A stretch of DNA of 64,000 nucleotides from Spinacia oleracea (lineage: Eukaryota > Streptophyta > Magnoliopsida > Caryophyllales > Amaranthaceae), in assembly GCF_020520425.1 (NCBI RefSeq), contig NC_079489.1:17198001-17262000 (forward strand), given 5' to 3'. Shown in pieces: positions 10,196 through 21,904 of the stretch. Numbering within the stretch: position 1 is the stretch's first letter; each line of letters starts with the position of its first letter. Both the position numbers and the translations under genes were made by a program. The notes beneath the pieces are model-generated. The model did not search any database and was not told the DNA's origin. It saw only the letters and a program-made list of their open reading frames with translations.

Positions 10196-12399
10196 TTAGG
10201 GACAAGTGTGCATTTCCTAATTCCTTTGTCGCTCGATGCTTGCTCTTGAACATAAGGTAAGAGTTGTCATCCTTATTATGTCCAGAGGTGTTCCTCGGTT
10301 TCAGAGTTCAACTGATCAAATAAACAGATAATCATAGCCTATGATTCATCCGAGCACGGCCATGCATTTCACAGTTTCTAGCTCTCCGAGTGGCCTTGTA
10401 CAACTTTTAAGCATCTCATCCCGATTTATGGGAGGACAATCCCAATCTTGCGATCTTGAGATTAGACTTCGTTTGATAGGTGATTACCTGAGCGTTGCCT
10501 TTATAGCCTCCTTTTACGGTGCGACGGTTGGTCAACGTCAAAGCAACCAGTTCTCAAACAAGTAATCTCAAATCACTCAGGTATTGAGGATTTAGTGTCT
10601 AATAATTTAATGAAATTTACTTATGACAGATTTTCATCTCTTACAGTAAAGTTTCATAGGTCTTGTCCGATACTAGTCTTCCCAAAGTAAGTATCTATGC
10701 AAATGATTATGACATTGCCATGTCCACATAGTTCAAGAAACAGAACTACTAGTCATCTTGCATTCTAATCGTCTAACGTTTTCTATGCGTCCAATTTTAT
10801 AGAAAACTCCGATTAGGGACCATTTTCAACCTTTGACATTCAAGTTCACTTGATAGACATTTCTTAGTCACAGGACTGGTCCTGACAGTCTATCTTGAAT
10901 ATATCGTCAAATTTGAAGGGACTCATCATTTAATACTAAACCAAGATTAAATGGAATATGAAAATACATTTCATATATGATAAATGTTCAACCCCAATGT
11001 TTTATAACCATGGGCCTCAAACCCATCTTCTAAAACAATTCATGGAATTCAAAGCTATGCTTGATTTCCAGTGCTACAACGTGAGTGTTGCTTCTCACTT
11101 GTTGCATAGGTTTAGTTATCATGCTTTGCCAATCTTAATATCCTTTTCATCGAATGTTCTTCGAGATATGATGATAAGATCTTTTCGAGTTTGTTTCTTA
11201 TGTGATCTAGTCTTTCTTACTTCGATGGTGGTATTACTCATTTTGCAATGAAGAACCATCAAGTTAGCAGACGTTTTTCTTGCTTCAAGAGTGGTTCTAC
11301 GCATTTTTCAATGAAGAACCATCGAGCCAGCAGACAGGTGATCTACCCAAGTTCAGTGAAGAACTTTAAACAACCCTGTTTTATTGCTTCTTAGGCAATA
11401 ATTACTTTTACTTCAACTGTTTAGGTTGCTAGTGATGCTTTGTTTGGATTTACTTATCCAAGCAGTTCACAGATATGTGGAAGACTTTCCAGCTGTATCT
11501 TAGAACATAGAAATTAATATTTTAATTTCCCACGCAACAACTCATGGTCTCCAATCCATGTTGCCATTTCAAAACACGATGCTCTATAGCTCGTCCTTAT
11601 CAATGGTTAACTCCAAAGGGTCTTGCTTGATCCTTTGCCAGTGTTTATGCGTGTAGCATCAATATTTAGCATATCTTTATTTCCTTGAATCAAGAACTAT
11701 TCCTATGTACCTTTTCAAGTACCATAAGTATTCTTGATCTCAATCTAGTTGATCTTCACTTAGATCAATAGAGATTGGTATATGTTCGTCATGCCTAAAG
11801 TCATACGATACGTTTTTGGCGATCCTCATATTATATCATACATGATAAATTCTTTTGCAGAATAATTCCCAATTGAATTCTATTCATGTAACTTTAGCTC
11901 ATTCAATTTTAGTAGATACTGAATCCAGCTAAATTCTTTGACATATAATATAGGTTAAGAATCTCATTTAGACTCTTTGATGTTTAACTTAGTAAATGCT
12001 TATACATAGTTCAAACATTCTTTACTTAGATTTATTCACATGGGTCGAATATCTCCAATGGAGACTTTCGTGTTTGATTTAGTAAATGCCATTACTTAAT
12101 CTAAAACAATATTATAAGATCTTTGTAAATAGATCTTAATACCCAATATGTACTAAGTTTCGCCATGGTCCATCATTGATGAATAATTTCAAATCTAAGT
12201 CATTAGCATTTGAATGTTATTTCACAATAGAGAGATATGTGTGTGATACACATAGGACCAAATAAGTTTTTATGTACTCCCACTAAACTTCTTATACATC
12301 TATAAGAATCATGTATATTTTATGAAACTAAAATACTTATTAGCTTCACTAAAATACAGTTCCAACTCCCAATTGCTTGCTTAAATCTGTACTTAGATT

Positions 12400-13290
12400 T
12401 TATAAGCTAGCTTTCTCTTTCAAGCATTTATTTGGATCCACAAATCCTATGACATACCATGTGCATAGTTTATTCCAACATTTGATTGAGGAATACGTTT
12501 TGTCATCCAATTGCCATATGTACCAATATGCAATCATTGCTTGAATTATAGACTTAAGCATTACGATTTTGCATGAGGTTTCAACACAATCCATGCCATG
12601 AATTTGCTTGTAACCTTTAGCAACTAATCTAGCTTTGTGTGTGAACACAATTCCATGTTTGATGGTTTTTATCCTTAAAACAAACTTGCAACCGATAGGT
12701 GTGAAACTATTCTTGCAAATCAACAAAATTTCAATTTTGTCATCAAAACATTGAGTATGTTTTATGGCCTTTAACCATTTAAAACATTTGAGTCTATATA
12801 TGGCCTCTAACCATTTTAGGGAATCTGGGTTTCGTCATAGCTTTCTTACAAGTCACAAACTCATTAATCTACATGATAATAGTTTGACTGCAAGTTGTAG
12901 GTTTCTTCACTATCTAATGGAAGAATCGCATAGCTTCAATGACCTGAACTCCATGTTTCTTCACTATCTAATAGAAGAATCTCATAGTTCCAGTGACTTG
13001 AACTCTATGCCTACTAGGGTATAGAACATCAAACAATCGAATATCAAATAGCCACTTGAAAGTCCTTTGAATATTCTGTTCTCCTTGAAGCACTTGTGAA
13101 GTCTTCTAAGAGATGTCTATTCTTTAAAACCACTTCTAAAGTCCTTAAAGAATAAGTTCGGATTTTCTGAAGCACTTCGAAAAGCCTCCGGAATGTCCGT
13201 TTATGTTTGTTGTTCGTCTCGAAGACTTTCGAGGTCTATTTTCTCCCACTTGTCATTTTGGAAACGAATCTCCAAAAGGACATTATTTCG
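12400..13290 (-). pseudogene. Decayed copia pol (integrase C-terminus to reverse transcriptase start)
   Basis: At 12726-12400 a 108-codon open frame carries HKARLVAKGYKQIHGMD followed by MLKSI and WQLDDKT, which are recognisable remnants of the N-terminal copia reverse transcriptase. At about 13290-13200 the block SKMTSGRK with upstream LLEIMSF matches the usual linker after integrase, out of frame. No continuous gag, protease, integrase or RT frame exists in the 7.7-kb interior. The YVDD motif was not found. The copy cannot encode its own enzymes. Confidence 0.7.
12901..13008. repeat. 54-bp imperfect tandem duplication
   Basis: GTTTCTTCACTATCTAAT starts at 12901 and again at 12955. The two 54-bp units differ by scattered substitutions. 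It lies in decayed copia pol. Confidence 0.8.
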
Positions 13291-16200
13291 AGCAAACAAA
13301 CATTATGTTCTCAAAAATTCGTGGTAGAAACAATACCCTTGTGTCTCATTTGAATAAATCACAATGAAACATATATCTATACTTGGGCCTTAGTTTGTTG
13401 AATAACAAACACTAAGCTCCCACTGAGTTTAGCAACTCTCTAGATATATATTATCGAAAAGATATTCTGAAATTACTTTTCAATAGTTTTGACGAATTTG
13501 GTTTAGTTTGGTGGTAGTTGAGCATTTTGTTTTAGAAATTATAGGAAAAGTCTTTATGATCCATCATTGATCGAATCAAGTACTAATTGACTTCGATTAT
13601 TCCAACTAAGATATGCCATATCTTATGGACCTTGATTGTGAAATTACAACACACAATCATTGATGATCATATTTGGTCTCAAGTAATCATCAACATGATC
13701 TAACCTAGATCTTTATGATTTCTTGCCAAGTGGATTTTATACTTCTGAATCTTTGAACTAGTCAAACAGATTCAACTTATATCACATTTGAGTAAATAAA
13801 CCTATATTCACTCAAATCCATGTGAAATAATAAAGTCATAAAATCTTTCTTTAGCTTTGAACTCTATTGTCTAGGCGTTCTAACAATAGTTCATATTCTT
13901 TGTTACTTTCAACAAGTAAGACTAGCTTGTCTTAAGTTGATCTAGAAATCAACCAACTTTCAAAAAGTCCATCAAAATAGAGCTTATGAATGTTAACTTG
14001 TTGATATGGTCTAAGCAACAATGCCAAAGATTAGTGGAACTCAAATCAAGGGGTTGATTTGAACCTAGTAAAGTTCTTTTAAAGAGTTGTTTGTTTTAAT
14101 CAAGCATATTGACTCAACCTGTAATTGACCATTTCATTCAAATAAACAAACAAACATTGTTTTTGTTTTTCTTGAATGTGAGTCTTTCTGTGTTTGAAAA
14201 CAGAAATTTAGGTATGTTGATTATGGAACAAAATAGCCATTTAGTTCCAGCCTTTGAAAGGACTTAAAACAAACTAGATGACCCTACAACTAATGTAGCA
14301 TTGCCATGCTTCATTTCCCACTTGTAGGTCATTAGTGTATCCTAGCTTCCATCGTTTGAGTTATTACCGAAGTAAGCACCTCAAGCGGTATATGATACCA
14401 AGGAAGTTTGATTGCTAGGTCACTTCTCTTTAAACATAAACTTATAGGTAGAAACGGAATTGTAAATTCCTTTCATTTGTTCCTTGTTTTCCTATTTCTT
14501 GTACCCTTTCTTATAGTCTTAAGAATTGAATTCTTTAGCGTTGACTTTTATACTTTGTTAGACATGTCCAATGTCACCAACAAGGTTCTTTACCATTTTA
14601 ATTTATGTTGAATATTTTTGTTTCAACTGGATGATCTTACCAGAAGCTTCTAAAGTTCTCTAAGCATCGATCTATTCGAATGTCTAGGGACTAGACTCAT
14701 TCGAGAATTAAATGGACAAAGATATTAGGTTGTTAACCATTGGTAAAGCTGAGCGTATTAAACTCAATGCTTTATGATCTCAAAACTACAGTGTATTTTG
14801 AATTCACAAGCACCAATTGGTTTGCCATTCGATTTTGATATTCGAAAACAACCATAAAAGTCGATATAAGAAACGTACATTTTAAATTGCTCATTTTCTC
14901 TCATTTCCGTGAATCGTTCTTGGATTCACTACCAATCGAGGAAATTTACTGTTACCTTTCTAAAAGGATTTATTGCAGTGCAAGATATTTAATTATAAAC
15001 AATAATTAAAACATACATTGAAGCATGCAAAGTCTAAACATTTATCATGAATAATAACTTGAAATTAAAGCAACCATGCAATTCAAACAAGTTATTAGCA
15101 TTTTATTCGATTTTATTGTTCCGGCAGGTGTGAATAAAATGATTCCAAGATCCTAAAATCATTGAAGAACTAAGCACAGTTTGTCGACTTAATCCTAGAA
15201 CATCTTAGGTAAGCAAAAGCCTTTTGCTAATAGTCTAGAAACTATTCTTGGTTGATAGGTACGTCTAAGAACTTATTAGGTAAACCTATCGAATTTGCCA
15301 CGACATAAAAGGACTCCTTACTTATATCGTTGAGTTTCACCAAAACTAACATGTACTCACAATTATTTGTGTACCTTGCCCCTTTAGGACCAATAAGTAA
15401 CACCTCGCTGAGCGAAAACTATTACTAGATTGATGTAAAGGATATCCAAGCAAGTGTATATTTTGGCATGGCACCTTTTAACTCAATTTTTTAAGTTTGG
15501 AACTTAAGGCTCTTACTATGTTGGTTAGATTTTAAGTGAACTAAAATCCTTAATCATGCAACATAATCAAGCTTTTGATCTCATGCATTTTAAGACATAT
15601 TTAAAGCAATAAATAACTTAAAACATGCATAAGATATTTGTGATCTAGTATGGCCCGACTTCATCTTGAAGCTTTGACTTCAAAGTCCGTCTTGAAAATC
15701 TCCGTGGGAGGCACCATTTTCTTCAAATAGGATAAGCTATAACTAATTACAACTATTTGATGGTTCGCAGACCATATTTGAATTGAAAAATAACTTTGGT
15801 ACTTTAGACCAATTACATTCAAATTAATGGTACGCAGACCATATTTTCTATCCTATTTGGGCCATACTAGTCACTTCATAACCTGCAAAACAGTACATAT
15901 AAAATATATACCATTCACCCATTCATTATCATGAATGGCCCACATAGCTGGTTAGTAAAACACATTATGCATCACGTAAACATTTGCAGCAATTAATCAA
16001 GGGCACCAATAATCTACCAATTATTCAGTCCTTATTAATTCTAATCAAGTTGTTTTAACCTTAAGGATTTGTAGACCTAATCAAGAGTTTATGACTAAAA
16101 AGCGCTCCCACTTAAACCAATAAATTCATATGCTTTACCAATTTTAAACATAAAAATGTATTTCTAGTCCAACCGGAAACATACAAATTTAATTAAAATT

Positions 16201-16445
16201 TAAAGCTCATATCAATTTATAATTGAATCCAAAAATTTAATTTAATTTCAGTCGTATTTAAATTAATTCATGATTTTAATTTTAGTAAAATAATTAGAAT
16301 AAATAACATTTATTATAATTATAATATTCAAAATTAAAATCCAAGAAAATAATTCAAATTATTAATTTTAAAATTAATTAAAATTACGTGAACTGAAATT
16401 TTCAAATTAAACATTCAAAACGATCTAATCGTAACGCAAACACCC

Positions 16446-17105
16446 TACGCGTTGCACGCCCATGGACCGTACGCACACAGCCATTGCTGGCCATGTGCGC
16501 GCAGCCCATGCGCTCGTCGCATAGCTGCTGCTTCCCTATCGCAAGCCTCCGCACACATTGTGCTCGCTGCGCGCGCCAGCGCTCATCGCACGCGAGCTAT
16601 CGCTCGCAGTGAGCGCGCGCGACATCGCTCGCTGGGCGCGCGACATCGCTCGCTGGGCGCGCGAGCCATCGCTCGCTGGGCGCGCGACATCGCTCGCTGG
16701 GCGCGCGACATCGCTCGCTGTGCGCGCGAGCCATCGCTCGCTGGCGCGCGAGCCATCGCTCGCTGGGCGCGCGACATCGCTCGCTGGGCGGGCGACATCG
16801 CGCGCTGTGCGCGCGAGTGATGCTGGGCGCAGCGCTCGTGGCACGCGAGCTTGCGCTCGCTGCGCGCGAGGCTGCGCGCTCTTGTGCGAGGCAGCGCGCG
16901 CTGTGGCGCAGCTCGCTTGCTGCCCACACGCGACTGCCTTGGCTCGCCATTCGCCCATGCTCATTCGTTCATTGCTCGTGGCACACGACACAAGGCAGGG
17001 CTGCTGCCTTGTGCTCGTGCACTACGCCCTTGCTCATTGCATTCGTGCCGCACGGGCGACGAGCTCCCTTGCTCGTCGTCGCATGCCCGCATTATACAAC
17101 ACCCC
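16446..17105. repeat. GC-rich island with 21-bp CpG-dense tandem repeats in the copia leader
   Basis: A sharp switch from AT-rich to very GC-rich sequence. At about 16600-16830 a 21-bp unit GCGCGCGACATCGCTCGCTGG and a variant with GAGCC repeat about ten times. Open frames on both strands come from the absence of A/T-rich stops and I do not call them genes. It sits between the primer binding site and the position expected for gag, that is in the 5' leader of the minus-strand element. Confidence 0.8.
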
Positions 17106-17867
17106 TTAAGGGTAACACGAAGCGTCCATTGCTTCGTGCGTGCAAGTTATATGAACGAATCGCATAAAATTTAAAATTTATATTTAAAATTAATGACAAA
17201 TTAATAAATATTATTAATTTCATAATTTTAGGGCGAAAAAATCGAAAATTTATTATCCAATTGATTTCCGATTGTTATGGATTCAAGTCTAGGTCATAAA
17301 AATTTAAAATTTATCGTAAATTTACAATTTTTATGGTGGTTTTTAATCATAGGTTTCTAATTAAATTACAATTAATTATGAAAATCAAATTAATTCTAAA
17401 TTATTCTAATTTTCAACAAATTAATCATAATTACAAATTAGATTGCATAATTAACAAGACTAGGCATTCAAACTTGTTAAACATATGCAGTAGGTCAATC
17501 AAAAATTCAAGATTTATCAACAAGAATCGCAAATATTTAATTTAACATCTTAAATTTACGAAATTTTGCATTCGAAAAACTAAAACCTTCGAAAAGTCAT
17601 AGTTAGGCTTCGAATTTGAGAATTCTGGGTTCGGCAGAAAAATACTATTTTTGTCAAAATTTTAGAATGCCTTTTACATGCGGAATTGACACAAAAATCA
17701 CTCAATTCGGATGAGTAACGAAGAAACTGCCGAAAAACTGCGTACGTATAATTAAATAAACGCAATTTGCAATTAATTAACAATTACGAAAATTAATCAC
17801 CCCTTTTAATTCTTGCAAATTTGTAATATTTAACCATGTTCATGCAATTTAGATTATGAAAATAATA
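17106..17867. other. AT-rich part of copia 5' untranslated leader
   Basis: No coding potential. Contains runs such as AAATTTAAAATTTATA and lies between the GC-rich island and the primer binding site. Confidence 0.6.
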
Positions 17868-17885
17868 AGGGGCTCGTGATACCAC
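17868..17885 (-). promoter_or_regulatory. Primer binding site (tRNA-iMet type) of the copia element
   Basis: On the minus strand the sequence GTGGTATCACGAGCCCC follows the end of the 5' LTR directly. It resembles the canonical plant copia site TGGTATCAGAGC. Confidence 0.75.
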
Positions 17886-19271
17886 TGTTAGGTTATGATA
17901 CATATGACATTACATAGATCATGCGGAAACAACCATTAACCCAGGACAACATATTATTTACACATAATCATATAGCATAATTTAGATGCATACTCTTTGT
18001 TGCGTGCCCTCCCTAGCTGCGCCCGAACCGAACAAGAACAAGTCTTTAGGACTCCAAGTGTCGTCCCTCCGTAGATAGTCCACAGCACGTCCGGATCCGC
18101 CTTAAGATTGACCAACTAGAATCGCCCTTAAGGTACTAGAAAATTTCGGCACTTTATGAGCAAGATGTGTGTTTTAATTTTCTCTCAAAAAAACTCACTT
18201 TTGAATACTTTGAAACTTGTGTATAAATAATGACCCCTAGGCCTTTATTTATAGAGTTATGGAAAAGGAATCGTAATCCTAGTAGGATACGAATTAATTG
18301 AAATTAGAATCCTACATGAATTCTATTTAATTAATTTATCCAATTAGGAATAGGAATTTAATCATACACTAACTCTTGTAGATTTAGGAATCACGCATGA
18401 GCACAAACTCACACACACACGGCAGCCACAAGGGCTGCCCATGCGCGTGCGAGCAGCAGCCCACGCAGCGCGGCCCATGCATCCGTGGCCTTGGCGCGCG
18501 CTGGGCCTGCCTAGTGGTAGGCCTGGGCGCTGCCTTGGCTGGGCTTGTGGCGCGCGCGTGCTTGCTGGGCGATGGCCCGGCTTCGTGCTGGGCCTTCGTC
18601 CGGCAGGCCTCGTCCGATGCTAATTCGTACGATACGCTTCCGATTAAATTTCCAGTTCCGGAATTTATTTCCGATACGAACAATATTTAATATTTCCGAT
18701 TCCGGAATTAATTTCCGTTTCGAACAAATATTTAATATTTCCGTTTCCGGAATTATTTTCCGATTCCGGTAATATTTCCGATTCTGACAATATTTCCGTT
18801 TCCGGCAATATTTCCGATTCTGGTAATATTTCCATTTCCAATAATATTTTCCGATACGTACCATGTTTCCGTTTCCGGCAACATCTACGACTTGGATAAT
18901 ATTCATATTTCCGATACGATCCATATTTCCGTTTCCGGCCATATCATCGTTTCCGGAGTATTCATTTCTTGCCTGTGACGATCTTAGCTCCCACTGAAAC
19001 CAAGATCCGTCGGTTCCGAATATTCATAGATGGAGTATTTAATGCCATTAAATACTTGATCCGTTTACGTACTATTTGTGTGACCCTACGGGTTCAGTCA
19101 AGAGTAAGCTGTGGATTAATATCATTAATTCCACTTGAACTGAAGCGGCCTCTAGCTAGGCATTCAGCTCACTTGATCTCACTGAATTATTAACTTGTTA
19201 ATTAATACTGAACCACATTTATTAGACTTAACATAGAATGCATACTTGGACCAAGGGCATTATTTCCTTCA
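17886..19271 (-). repeat. 5' LTR of the copia element
   Basis: 1386 bp, offset exactly 9091 from the other LTR and identical to it by eye except for G instead of A near 18703. Confidence 0.93.
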
Positions 19272-20090
19272 TAATTAACATATCTACCCAATAAAATGCA
19301 AATAAGAACATTAAAGAGATGAGATCGGGATACCTGAGTTACCCTGTAGGTGGGGACAGTACTCTTATAGGTTCCTTCCTTTTGAGCTTTTGGAAACTAA
19401 ACCTCGTTAAAAGAATTGGTTTTCCTTTCAACTACGGATTATGAAACCCTAACAGTTGATTTAATATTAGTCAAGAGTGACCAACTCGGTATAGCGGCGG
19501 AGTAGGAGGTGGTTTACCAGGGTGGTGGAGGTGTGGGTTATGGCTGTGTGGGCGGCGAGGGGAGGTTATGGCGGTGTGGGCGGCGACGAGAGACAATATC
19601 ATCGAGAGACAACTAGAGGAGAGAGAAAGGCTGAGACTCCAATAGAGATTTTACAAATGAACTAAGGAAGAAAAACGAACAAGGGCATCACACGGGCAAT
19701 TGGGCATTACATACGTTTCCATAGTGCGTATAATTTTATTATACTTCATTTTAATTTGGGGTAAAAGAGACCCGTGGCCTCACTTAAGGGTCTATTCTTT
19801 ATCATATCATTTTAGGTTTTGCGGACCCCAAGTGTATAAAATAGACCCGTGGGGTATTTAAGAGGTATTTTTCTTATCATGTTTTGTGGAGGTGTGGACC
19901 CCAGTACACATAACGGACCAGTGAGCTCACTTAGGGGGTTTCTTTTTTATCCTCCCTTGGGTAATTTGTGGACCACGGGAAACATAAGAGACCCTTTATC
20001 TCTAATATTAGATCTATTTTGTTAAAGAGACCCCTTATGTCATCCAAAGGGTCTTTTATTAAGGATCTCTTTGCCCATTTTTGTAGTAAA
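19272..20090. other. Remainder of the inner CACTA element
   Basis: Continues the sequence interrupted by the copia element. It includes a GGTGG/GGCGG-rich stretch (about 19490-19590) and the right subterminal repeats with GAGACCC and GGGTCT motifs. No intact gene. It may contain a captured 5' leader of the same host gene as 6280-8000, but I cannot show this. Confidence 0.5.
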
Positions 20091-20250
20091 CTAGGGATTC
20101 CCCTTATCCCTTCCCCCTGCAATAAAATAATCACAACTAAATTAGTAACTATGGTTAGTTGCTAAATTTAGAGGCGGATTCAAAAATTTGTCCCTAAATT
20201 TTAGACGGATTTGATTTGTCGCTATATGAGATTTTTTTTTTGTAGTGAAC

Positions 20251-20820
20251 AAATAACAAAAACAATAAAATTCAGGGCATCGCCTGGGTCACTAACTAGT
20301 TCATTTATAAAAAGTCATACGACATCTACATAAAGATTTGAATTTAACAAATACATAACAATCGAACCAAAATAAAATTTTCTTTCACCATAACAATAAT
20401 CATAGTATATTGAACATTGTATACCCTCTTTTATATCGCTATGATTTACAGCCTTCTTCGGCGAGGGAGTCTATAGATCTGTTGTAGCCGTGACAAATAT
20501 GATTTCTGTCTGATTTGTATGATGGTAGTCGAAAGACTGACCTCCTCTTCGATCGAGCACAAATCTTTACCAAAGAAACAACATGAACTAAACTAAACAC
20601 ACAAAACTTAACTAGAATCAAATCCACCATAGGGGTACTTACTACACTGAAAATGTGTAGTTTAACTCTCATCAAACGCAAAAAACAAAAAACAGAATTG
20701 AAGAGAACCGGTTGGAAATAACCAAATTTTCGCCCTAAAAACCCTGATTTTTATGTGGGGAAATTAAATTGATACGGAGTAATTTTTTTTTTTTAACGGA
20801 GTATTAAAAGAAAATTTATA
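20251..20820. other. Intergenic; no recognised gene
   Basis: An 80-codon minus-strand open frame (20681-20439) has no features I recognise and was not called. The stretch after 20700 has a GAACCGGTT palindrome and short T runs only. Confidence 0.5.
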
Positions 20821-21100
20821 CTCCCTTCATATTTTTTAGGTGTCACCTGACTCACATGTTGACTGACACAAGTATTAAAGAAGCATAGTTAAGTTTGATG
20901 ACCTAATTTGTGAACTAGCGTTTATAGCCTTCATTTAAATTCTTTATTTTTAAATTAAAAATCAATCTTTTATTTTGCAAACAAATAAACTAACTTATAC
21001 GAAGTATGAAATATAGTTGCCTTTATACAGAAAAATCCTCCATATGACGTTAACAATATAAAAAGTAGTGATTGTGACTCTTAAAAAAATACGGAGGGAG
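20821..21100. mobile_element. Stowaway-like MITE, 280 bp
   Basis: The left end CTCCCTTCATATTTTTTAGG and the right end CTTAAAAAAATACGGAGGGAG are inverted repeats continuing into GTGTCAC/GTGACTC, with TA on both flanks. Confidence 0.85.
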
Positions 21101-21130
21101 TACTCTGTAATTTTCGTTTTAAAAAATCAA

Positions 21131-21165
21131 CTAGCTAGAGTGTAGCGGGGGGCATGCCCCAGTTT
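21131..21165 (-). mobile_element. Possible Helitron 3' terminus on the minus strand
   Basis: Read on the minus strand, a perfect 12-bp palindrome GGGGCATGCCCC (21160-21149) is followed after about 14 bases by CTAG (21134-21131) and then T. This is the Helitron 3' end pattern. The 5' end was not identified, so the element size (extending to higher coordinates) is unknown. Confidence 0.45.
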
Positions 21166-21312
21166 CTACTTTAAATAATATAATTTATTTTTAGCATGAA
21201 TGATTGTTACTTTGAACCATTTTCTCTACTTAAAAATTATTTTGTACGGAGTATCAAATTAAATGTTTTGTCATGAACATCTAGTGAAAGTATAAAATAA
21301 TTATAAGAGTTA

Positions 21313-21620
21313 CTCCTTTCGTCCCAAAATTATAGTCTTGTTTTCTATTTCAGGCGTCCTAAATTTATAGTCTTGTTTCCTTATTTAATTTGAACATTAT
21401 TTTTCTCACTTTCCCATACACTATATTTCATTTTCCCACCTTCTCATACACTATATTTCATTTTCCCACTTTACCATACACTTTCCTATACATTATATTC
21501 AACTTTTTACACTTTTCAATACATTATATTCCACTTTTCCACTTTTCCATCACTATATTCCACTTTTCTTAAAACTCGTGTTTTTAGTCAAACATGACTA
21601 TAATTTTGGGACAGAAGAAG
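21313..21620. mobile_element. Stowaway-like MITE, 308 bp, with internal short repeats
   Basis: The ends CTCCTTTCGTCCCAAAATTA and TAATTTTGGGACAGAAGAAG are inverted repeats extending through TAGTC/GACTA, with TA flanks. The centre repeats units like CATACACTATATTTCATTTTC four to five times. Confidence 0.85.
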
Positions 21621-21904
21621 TAGTACATAATACTTCGTAATAAACATTCATTATTATTCCAAGTTATATATTTATGTGTAGTAAAATCAAATCAAATACT
21701 TACTCCGTTCTTATTTACATGACACGATTTTCTTTTAGGAAAATTTCTTTTTAGTTGACACAATTCTATTATGGAAAAGTTTTATATGGTGAATTATCAT
21801 CTTTACCCTCCCTTTTAAAGAGGTGAAAGTGATGGTCGTTGGTTGTTTTTAATTAAGGGGCACTTTTATCCTTTAACTTTCTCTTTTACCTCTCCTCAAT
21901 ATGC

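Larger units (their letters stand above)
8795..19271 (-). mobile_element. Ty1/copia LTR retrotransposon, 10.5 kb, very recent insertion
   Basis: Two 1386-bp direct LTRs (8795-10180 and 17886-19271) begin TGTTAGG and end TTCCTTCA on the plus strand. The element is flanked by a perfect 5-bp duplication TAATT (8790-8794 and 19272-19276). Orientation is minus: a primer binding site like GTGGTATCACGAGCC, complementary to initiator tRNA-Met, adjoins the right-hand LTR, and a polypurine tract AAGTGGGAGAC adjoins the left-hand LTR. I see one substitution between the LTRs (about 9612 versus 18703), so the insertion is very young. Internally only shredded copia pol remains, so the copy is non-autonomous. 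Confidence 0.93.
5737..20091. mobile_element. Inner CACTA-like element carrying captured gene sequence
   Basis: The left end CACTACTACAAAAATAAGCA continues AAGAGACCC. The right end, read in reverse, is TACTACAAAAATGGGCAAAG followed by AGATCC, so the termini are inverted repeats except for the outermost triplet (CAC left, GTT right). GAGACCC/GGTCTCTTTG subterminal motifs are repeated in both arms (5760-6095 and about 19767-20070), as in CACTA elements. No clean target duplication is recognisable because the right terminal triplet is mutated. The body holds exon-like fragments of a cellular gene and is split by the copia element at 8795-19271. Right boundary uncertain by a few bases. Confidence 0.6.
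5301..20247. mobile_element. Outer non-autonomous CACTA (En/Spm) element, interrupted by nested insertions
   Basis: The left terminus CACTACAAAAAAACCTCGTA and the right terminus (reverse complement CACTACAAAAAAAAAATCTC) share the next block ATAGCGAC as inverted repeats. Both ends are flanked by the 3-bp direct duplication AAC (5298-5300 and 20248-20250). Subterminal repeats of the type AGAGACGGA...TCCGTCTCTAA occur in both arms. Without the inner insertion it is only about 590 bp and has no transposase, so it is MITE-like in size. It now spans about 15 kb because a second CACTA-like element, itself hit by a copia retrotransposon, lies inside it. Confidence 0.8.

Noticed and set aside
16452-17174. 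Long Arg/Ala/Ser-rich open frames on both strands
   Set aside because: Products of the 21-bp GC-rich repeat, which lacks stop codons in all frames; present in several frames at once.
20439-20681. 80-codon minus-strand open frame
   Set aside because: No recognised motif, no conserved neighbour, and within the length expected by chance.
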